Positions 1 to 4,576 of a DNA stretch of 6,549 bases are shown in pieces; within the stretch, counting starts at the first letter, position 1; each line of letters begins with the position of its first letter. Source of the stretch: Oscillospiraceae bacterium (GTDB lineage: Bacteria; Bacillota; Clostridia; Oscillospirales; Acutalibacteraceae). The stretch is from contig CADBPL010000111.1 of the NCBI GenBank assembly GCA_902796535.1, forward strand, positions 1 to 6,549, written 5' to 3'. Under the pieces are notes generated by a model. That model did no database searches. It worked only from the letters and a program-made list of their open reading frames with translations, and was not told the DNA's origin. Position numbers and translations under genes: made by a program.

Positions 1-433
1 CAAAGGGAATGGCGGCAAACAGCGCGGCGGAGATCGGCGCGCCGAACATGATGAACGGGCGGCGCTTGCCGAGCTTGGAATGGCAGCGGTCGGACAGCTT
101 GCCGAACGTCGGCTGGAAAATGACGCCGAAGATGTTGTCAAAGGTCATGATAATGCCGATGAACAGCGGCACAAGCGTGATGCCGCCGGCGGCGGTGGTC
201 ACGTTTTCACCCTGAGATTCCGCGAATCTGGCCAGCGCGGGGAACGCTTCGTTGAGCCGGGCGCTCCATTCGGTAATGGTCGGCGACGCGGAAAGCAGCC
301 GGTTGAGAATTTTGGTTATGTACGGGTCGTAGATCGCCCAGGCGATCGAGGTGGCCATAAAGCCGAACCCGGTGAGAATGGTGCGCTTTGAGCTGAATTT
401 GCCGTTTGGCGCGCAGAAATACGTTTTTTCCAT
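1..433 (-). CDS. MFS transporter, SLC45/GPH-like sugar transporter, N-terminal part (cut by window edge)
   Basis: The first 144 residues of an integral membrane transporter are present; the gene continues past the left edge. A likely first membrane helix lies at about residues 20-37, a long polar extracytoplasmic loop at 45-85, a second helix at 86-108, and the start of a third from 127. Between helices 2 and 3 (residues 111-126) is the cytoplasmic MFS motif A, G-K-L-S-D-R followed by a basic L-G-K-R-R-P stretch. This spacing and the following P-F-I fit the MFS group annotated in Firmicutes as SLC45-like or glycoside-pentoside-hexuronide-type sugar transporters; the substrate cannot be read. 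The start at 433 is preferred because AAAGG (447-443) lies 9 bases upstream; an in-frame ATG at 439 would be only 3 bases from it. The gene begins 17 bases after the SufB/D-like gene and is probably co-transcribed with it. The family is well supported, the substrate unknown. Confidence 0.85.
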   Translation of the reverse strand, partial: MEKTYFCAPNGKFSSKRTILTGFGFMATSIAWAIYDPYITKILNRLLSASPTITEWSARLNEAFPALARFAESQGENVTTAAGGITLVPLFIGIIMTFDNIFGVIFQPTFGKLSDRCHSKLGKRRPFIMFGAPISAALFAAIPF

Positions 434-450
434 GGTCATTATCCTTTCTT

Positions 451-1374
451 TCAGCTGAGGAAGCCCTCTATGATTACCTGCTCGGCGTCCTCCGGGGTCA
501 TGCCCAGCGTGCAGAGCTTGGTAAGCTGGTCGTTGTTGATGCGGCCGATCGCGGCTTCGTGCACGATCTGCGCGTCGCAGTGGTTAGCGGCGATTTCGGG
601 GATGGAACGGATCTTGGCGCTGTCCATGATGATCGAATCGCACTGCACATGGGCGCGGCAGCGGCTGTTGCCGACCGCGCGGGGGTAAAAGATCTGCTCC
701 GACGTGTCTTTGGCGACCGAACGTGAAATGATCTGCGCGGACGAACCGTCGCCGTCAAGGTTGATCACAACGTCGGACCGGGCGGTCTGTGCGCCGTGGG
801 TCATCAGGCGTTCGGTGATGAGCAGCCTTGCGTTTTCGGCAAGGTGGGCTTTGGTGTCGCGCACGGTGGAATCCACGCCCTTGATCTGCACCATTTCCAT
901 TTCGCATTCCGCGCCCTCATCCATATAGACCTCTGTCACGGGGTTGAGAATGCGCGCGCCCGTCCCCTCGCCTTCGCCGTAGTGCTTTTCCACATAGGTC
1001 ACTTTGGCGTTTTTGCCGATGTGGAAGCGGTGGATGCCGTCGTGGCGGCTGTCGCATTCGCCGTTGTTGTGAATGCCGCACCCGGCCACAATGCGCACCT
1101 CGGCGCCTTCGCCGATGTAAAAATCATTGTAGACCACGTCGTTCAGGCCGCTTTCGGTCACAATGACGGGGATGTGAACCGCCTCATGGCTGGTGAAGGG
1201 CATGACCCTGATGTCGATGCCCGGCTTGTCCTTTTTCGGCTCGATCGTGATGTTTTCGGTCGAATGCCGGCCGGCGCTTTCACCGTTGCGGCGGATGTTG
1301 AACGCGCCCGCATCCGGCAGACCGCTGATGTCGGCAATGGTCTTTAACAGTTCTTTTTCAAAGTTTTCCAGCAT
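451..1374 (-). CDS. SufB/SufD-family Fe-S cluster assembly scaffold, short minimal (SmsB-like) form
   Basis: This protein of about 307 residues belongs to the SufB/SufD family, which with the SufC ATPase forms the cytoplasmic scaffold on which Fe-S clusters are built. It is much shorter than classical SufB or SufD (over 400 residues) and matches the single-scaffold form paired only with SufC in many clostridia and archaea. The family core is clear near the C-terminus. Numbered from the ATG at 1380, it has an I-P-E-I segment at 260-263, H-E-A-A-I-G-R at 274-280, then an N-N-D-Q-L helix and a T-P-E-D-A-E-Q helix ending in G-F-L. The middle is a run of short beta-strand repeats with polar G/N/D turns, as in the SufB/D beta-helix. 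Cysteines at 101, 109, 159, 241, 247, 268 and 290 are candidate ligands or sulfur acceptors. Start: GGAGG (1386-1382) is 7 bases before the ATG at 1374 but only 1 base before the ATG at 1380, so 1374 is preferred. The sufC stop is 2 bases upstream, indicating translational coupling. Confidence 0.9.
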   Translation of the reverse strand: MLENFEKELLKTIADISGLPDAGAFNIRRNGESAGRHSTENITIEPKKDKPGIDIRVMPFTSHEAVHIPVIVTESGLNDVVYNDFYIGEGAEVRIVAGCGIHNNGECDSRHDGIHRFHIGKNAKVTYVEKHYGEGEGTGARILNPVTEVYMDEGAECEMEMVQIKGVDSTVRDTKAHLAENARLLITERLMTHGAQTARSDVVINLDGDGSSAQIISRSVAKDTSEQIFYPRAVGNSRCRAHVQCDSIIMDSAKIRSIPEIAANHCDAQIVHEAAIGRINNDQLTKLCTLGMTPEDAEQVIIEGFLS

Positions 1375-1376
1375 AT

Positions 1377-2099
1377 TCATCCCTCCCGAAAGCCGCAGTT
1401 GTCATTCAGGTCGTTCATCAGCCGGGGGAAGATCTCCTCCTTCGTGCCCAGGTCGGCCACGGTCCCGTCGGCAATAACGGCCAGCCGGTCGGCCAGCTGC
1501 ATGATGCGTTCCTGATGGGAAATGATGATCACGCTTTTGTGCTTGCGTCTGCTCATGCTTTTAAAGGTTTTGACCAGCACGGAAAAGCTCCACAGGTCGA
1601 TGCCGGCCTCCGGCTCGTCAAAAATGGCAACGTCCAGATCGCGCGCCATGAGCGTGGCAATTTCGATGCGCTTCATTTCACCGCCGGACAGGGAATTATC
1701 CACCTCACGGTTGAGATATTCCCGGCTGCAAAGCCCGACGTTGGTGAGGTATTCGCAGCACACGTCCTCCGGCAGGGGGTTGCCGTGGGCAAGGCTGAGC
1801 AGCCGGCGCACGGTCATGCCTTTGAAGCGGGGCGGCTGCTGGAACGCGTAGCCCACGCCCAGCCGGGCGCGTTCGGTCACGCTCAGGCCGGTGATCTCCC
1901 GACCGTTGAGCAGGATCTGGCCGTCCGTCGGGCGTTCGATGCCCATGATCAGGCGGGCGAGCGTGGCTTTGCCGCCGCCGTTGGGGCCGGTGATCACAAA
2001 GAATTCGCCGTCGTTCACGGTGAGCGAAACGTCACGGATGATCTCCGTGCCGCGCTCGCCGCCGTCAACGGTGAAGGACAGATTTTTGAGTTCTAACAT
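1377..2099 (-). CDS. sufC: SufC-like ABC ATPase for Fe-S cluster assembly, with atypical Walker A
   Basis: This 240-residue protein is a stand-alone cytoplasmic ABC ATPase with no membrane domain. In SUF systems SufC hydrolyses ATP to drive the SufB/D scaffold during Fe-S cluster assembly. Visible motifs, in order: Walker A at 38-46 (G-P-N-G-G-G-K-A-T), Q-loop A-F-Q-Q-P at 85-89, signature L-S-G-G-E at 137-141, Walker B I-F-D-E-P-E at 159-164, D-loop A-G-I-D at 165-168 and H-loop S-H-Q at 194-196. The D-E-P-E-A-G-I-D-L-W run and a Cys near the C-terminus (C235) resemble clostridial SufC proteins. The position after the Walker A lysine, normally Ser or Thr and a Mg2+ ligand, is Ala here (A45). 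GGAGG at 2113-2109 lies 9 bases before the ATG and supports the start. The gene is followed after 2 bases by the scaffold gene. No cysteine desulfurase (SufS) or SufU is in view. A generic ABC transporter ATPase is the alternative, made unlikely by the partner gene. Confidence 0.92.
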   Translation of the reverse strand: MLELKNLSFTVDGGERGTEIIRDVSLTVNDGEFFVITGPNGGGKATLARLIMGIERPTDGQILLNGREITGLSVTERARLGVGYAFQQPPRFKGMTVRRLLSLAHGNPLPEDVCCEYLTNVGLCSREYLNREVDNSLSGGEMKRIEIATLMARDLDVAIFDEPEAGIDLWSFSVLVKTFKSMSRRKHKSVIIISHQERIMQLADRLAVIADGTVADLGTKEEIFPRLMNDLNDNCGFREG

Positions 2100-2126
2100 T
2101 TGTCAAAGCCTCCGAGTATGATCCGT

Positions 2127-3002
2127 TTAAGAATTCAGCAAATAACTGCGCACGTAGGCGCTGAGAAAGATCGGGCTCATGTCCAGGCAGCGCAGCACCG
2201 TGCCGCGGTCGGTGAGTGAAACGGTCATGCCTTCGCCCTCGCTGCCGGGAAAGAGGTTGCGTTTGAATCAGATCGCCGCGTTTCCCGTGGCGAGGTCGAC
2301 TCTGCCGACGGCTTGCCCGTCGTCGTTCGCGGCGGTGTAGAGCACACCGTCGAACACTTCGCCGCCCTGAATTTTGTGCAGGTTGAAAGCGGGGTCGTCG
2401 TTGACGAGCGGCAGACTGTCAAGGTAACACTTGCTTTTCAGGTCGTACCGCATCAGTTCTGTGGCATAGTCGCGCGCGGCGCAGTAGAGCACGCCGCTGT
2501 CACGGTCGATTGCCACCCACGGTAGCCCCTTGGTGTGGCGCGCGGGGTCCATCTCGATGGCTTCGCCCGTGAAGCAAAGCGTTGCGGCGTCAAACACCAG
2601 CACATAGGGGCGTTCAAACACCTTGCTGTCCTCCGCGGCGCAGTAAAGCCTGCCGTCGTAATAGCTGACGCCGCCGATGTGGCTCACACCCAGCGCCTGA
2701 TATGCCTGCGGAATGGCGTCGGCATTGCGCGCCAGAACGGTTTTAAAGTCGCCTTCGGTTTTGATCAGCCCGTATTTGCTGCTGAAATAAAAGTGCTCGC
2801 CGTCCGTCGTGATGCCCTGCGAGGACTCCCACGCCCGGTCGTTGACGAGAATGGTTTTCTCCAGCTCGGCGGGGCGGACGCCGACGGTCGCCAGCTCAAA
2901 AAAAGCGGAGAGCGTGAGCACCAGCGCGGTCAGCGGCAAAAAGGCAAGCCTGCCCCTGCGAACAAAGGAAAGAAACGCCTGCATAAAGGCGGCCTTTGTC
3001 AT
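2127..3002 (-). pseudogene. Membrane-anchored beta-propeller-like protein interrupted by an in-frame TGA
   Basis: A minus-strand frame opens at the ATG at 3002 and reads 244 codons to a TGA at 2270-2268. The same frame then continues for 46 sense codons to a TAA at 2129-2127. With read-through it would be 291 residues. The N-terminus has basic residues (R-R-G-R, about 15-18) then one hydrophobic segment at about 20-38, an uncleaved anchor or signal peptide. The rest looks like repeated beta-propeller blades: short strands with G-x-Y or D-G-R-L-Y-C-A-A turns near residues 60-80, 108-122, 160-176 and 208-225. The post-stop part (S-E-G-E-G-M-T-V then a hydrophobic tail) reads like a natural last blade, so the TGA looks like a point nonsense mutation. 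No precise family is recognised. GGTGAT (3012-3007) favours the start at 3002, but the promoter may put transcription onset near 3013, so ATG 2984 with AAAGG (2997-2993) is possible. sufC starts 27 bases after the TAA. Confidence 0.7.
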
Positions 3003-3019
3003 ACAAATCACCATTTTGC

Positions 3020-3048
3020 ATTTTACCAAAACGCCGCACAAAAATCAA
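3020..3048 (-). promoter_or_regulatory. Probable sigma-A-type promoter for the minus-strand operon
   Basis: On the minus strand, TTGATT (3048-3043, 4 of 6 consensus matches) and TAAAAT (3025-3020, 5 of 6) are separated by exactly 17 bases. Transcription would begin near 3013, leaving a leader of about 11 bases to ATG 3002 or about 29 bases to ATG 2984. It would drive the propeller-like gene and probably the suf genes and transporter behind it. This rests on sequence matching only. Confidence 0.55.
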
Positions 3049-3121
3049 CCTCTCTTTTGTTAAATAAATATGATGGCGCGCCCGCCCGCAAAAAACCTTG
3101 CCGAAATTAACCGTTCGTTCA

Positions 3122-3150
3122 TTGCATGAGAGGCGGCGCTGTGTTAGAAT
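3122..3150 (+). promoter_or_regulatory. Probable extended -10 promoter for the tandem hydrolase genes
   Basis: TTGCAT (3122-3127, a weak -35) and TAGAAT (3145-3150, 5 of 6 matches to TATAAT) are separated by 17 bases. A TG dinucleotide at 3142-3143 supplies an extended -10 element, which compensates for a weak -35. Transcription would begin near 3157, giving a leader of about 25 bases that contains the GGAGGTG ribosome site at 3166-3172. The -35 boxes of this and the opposing promoter are about 73 bases apart. Confidence 0.6.
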
Positions 3151-3181
3151 AATACAGAATCAAGCGGAGGTGTGAATCAAT

Positions 3182-4528
3182 ATGGCTGAAAAATGTTCCT
3201 GTTCTCATGCGCCTACTGTTATTGTGCCCGGGATCGGGCAATCTCAAACCGCCCTTTACAACAAAAACGGCGAGGTGGAACGCATCGTCTGGCCGTTCAG
3301 CGGGTTTGACCTCAAGGCGGTGCTCAAGGCCATCGCCCCCAACGTGCTGGCCGCTTTGATCACCCGGCAGGACGCGGGGCTGCCGCAGAAGCTGGCGGAC
3401 GCTGTTGCCGGGCAGCTGGACGTGCTGTTTAATAACCCCGACGGCAGCCCGCTCTACGACGTGCGCGCCATCGCCTACCCCGGCTCGCTGGCGGATTGCA
3501 GCGAGGAACAGCGCCGTTATATCTACCGCATGGTGCCCGTGCCGACGCTCGAGGACAAGATCGGGCGCGACCACCTGTGGTTTTTCACCTACAATTCCTT
3601 CGGCGAAACGATGAAGATCGTCGACGACCTGCGCGCCTACATTCAGGTGGTCAAAGAAAAAACGGGGCACGACAAGGTCAATCTGGCGCCCATCAGTCTG
3701 GGCGGCACCGTGGCGGCGGCCTATCTGGGCAAATACGGCGAGGATAACGACGTCAACCGCGTGGTGGCGATCGTGCCCGCCTATGACGGCACGCAGGCCA
3801 TTGCGGATATGATCGACGACCGGCTGGATTATGAGAATTACCGCGAGGTCGTTTCGTTCCTGTTCCGCTCGGACGTTTGCGAAAAAATCGACAAATATCT
3901 GCGCCCGTTTTCAAAACAGACGGCTTACCGCACGCTCAAGGCGGTGCTTCACGCCGTGATCGACGGCGCGATCAAAAACTGTGTGACCCTCTGGGGCGCC
4001 GTGCCGTGCGCGGATTATCCGACGCTGAGCCTGAAATATCTGTCGGATGAAAAGCACAAAAAGCTCAAAGAGCAGGCGGATGAAGTATACCGCTACCGCC
4101 GCGATTTCGCCCAAACCGTTAAAAAAGAGCAGAAAAAGGGCGTGATCTTTGACACCATCTGCTGCCACGGCCTGCGCATTTTTGAGTTTTGCAAAAGCGA
4201 TAAGCTCGATTCCGACCACATCGTGCATTCCGCCTCCGCCTCCATGGGGGCCACCTTTGCGCCGCTGGGCAAAAAGCTGCCCGCCTTCGGCGTCTGCCCC
4301 AACGGCCACACCCACGCGTCGCCCGACGGCACGGTGGACGCTTCCACGGGCCTTGCGCCGGAAACAACGTGGTATTTCAGCGGTCAGGCGCACGATTACG
4401 TGCAGAACTGCCGCCCGGTGCTCGACACGGCGGAATGGCTGCTGGCCGATGAAACATACAAAACCGTGTTCACCGACCCGGCTTACCCGCAGTTCACCAA
4501 AATCAGGCAGCCGATCCAAAAAAGATAA
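3182..4528 (+). CDS. Cytoplasmic alpha/beta-hydrolase-like (lipase/acyltransferase-like) protein, paralog of the next gene
   Basis: This 448-residue protein reads as an alpha/beta hydrolase; the exact family is not recognised and the substrate is unknown. A first strand P-T-V-I-V ends in P-G-I-G-Q-S-Q (16-22), where lipases carry the oxyanion-hole loop. The nucleophile elbow is P-I-S-L-G-G-T at 170-176, with Ser172 as candidate nucleophile in place of classical G-x-S-x-G. Asp345 (in S-D-H-I-V) and His404 (in G-Q-A-H-D) are candidates for the rest of the triad; their order and spacing resemble LCAT-like lipases. A hydrophobic stretch at 44-60 could be a lid. Cys372, His376, His378 and the following P-D-G-T-V-D-A-S-T block are shared with the next gene, as is a C-x-H-x-P near residue 7. 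There is no signal peptide, and an in-frame TGA at 3173-3175 rules out an upstream extension, so it should stay in the cytoplasm. GGAGGTG (3166-3172) lies 9 bases before the ATG. The next gene follows after 48 bases. Confidence 0.85.
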   Translation: MAEKCSCSHAPTVIVPGIGQSQTALYNKNGEVERIVWPFSGFDLKAVLKAIAPNVLAALITRQDAGLPQKLADAVAGQLDVLFNNPDGSPLYDVRAIAYPGSLADCSEEQRRYIYRMVPVPTLEDKIGRDHLWFFTYNSFGETMKIVDDLRAYIQVVKEKTGHDKVNLAPISLGGTVAAAYLGKYGEDNDVNRVVAIVPAYDGTQAIADMIDDRLDYENYREVVSFLFRSDVCEKIDKYLRPFSKQTAYRTLKAVLHAVIDGAIKNCVTLWGAVPCADYPTLSLKYLSDEKHKKLKEQADEVYRYRRDFAQTVKKEQKKGVIFDTICCHGLRIFEFCKSDKLDSDHIVHSASASMGATFAPLGKKLPAFGVCPNGHTHASPDGTVDASTGLAPETTWYFSGQAHDYVQNCRPVLDTAEWLLADETYKTVFTDPAYPQFTKIRQPIQKR

Positions 4529-4533
4529 GACGT

Positions 4534-4554
4534 GCGCCGCCGTTTGCGCGGCGC
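4534..4554 (+). other. Intercistronic GC-rich hairpin between the two hydrolase genes
   Basis: GCGCCGC (4534-4540) and GCGGCGC (4548-4554) form a perfect 7-bp stem with a 7-base loop. No T-run follows, so it is not a standard terminator. It lies 5 bases after the stop of the first gene and ends 6 bases before the AAAGGAG of the second. It may stabilise or process the transcript or adjust the ratio of the two products; that role is inferred. Confidence 0.45.
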
Positions 4555-4576
4555 TGCCATAAAGGAGCTGATCAAG

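Noticed and set aside
796..1347. Long plus-strand open frame opposite the SufB/D-like gene
   Set aside because: It is a mirror of the GC-rich codon use of the real gene, rich in Val, Ala, His and Asp with no family motifs and no ribosome site.
1515..2096. Plus-strand open frame opposite sufC
   Set aside because: It lies wholly antisense to a gene with complete ABC ATPase motifs and has no recognisable motif.
2100..2145. Separate promoter just before sufC
   Set aside because: TTGCTG with TACTCG at 17 bases is a poor match, and the 27-base gap fits an operon better.
2222..2270. Selenocysteine or alternative-code reading of the TGA in the propeller-like gene
   Set aside because: No convincing hairpin of the bacterial SECIS type is seen just after the TGA, and the SufC-like and SufB/D-like genes next to it end in normal TGA stops.
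3075..3082. GGCGCGCC palindrome in the divergent region as a regulator site
   Set aside because: An 8-base palindrome in GC-rich DNA is weak evidence and is not repeated in the window.
2535..3110. Plus-strand open frame opposite the propeller-like gene
   Set aside because: Its composition is that of an antisense shadow, and it runs through the promoter region.
3119..3129. Short inverted repeat TCAT-TGC-ATGA over the -35 box of the hydrolase promoter as an operator
   Set aside because: Four-base arms are expected by chance, and no second copy is seen nearby.
4532..4576. GTG start at 4532 for the exported hydrolase
   Set aside because: It would put an Arg-rich extension ahead of a textbook signal peptide and bypass the well-spaced AAAGGAG before ATG 4577.
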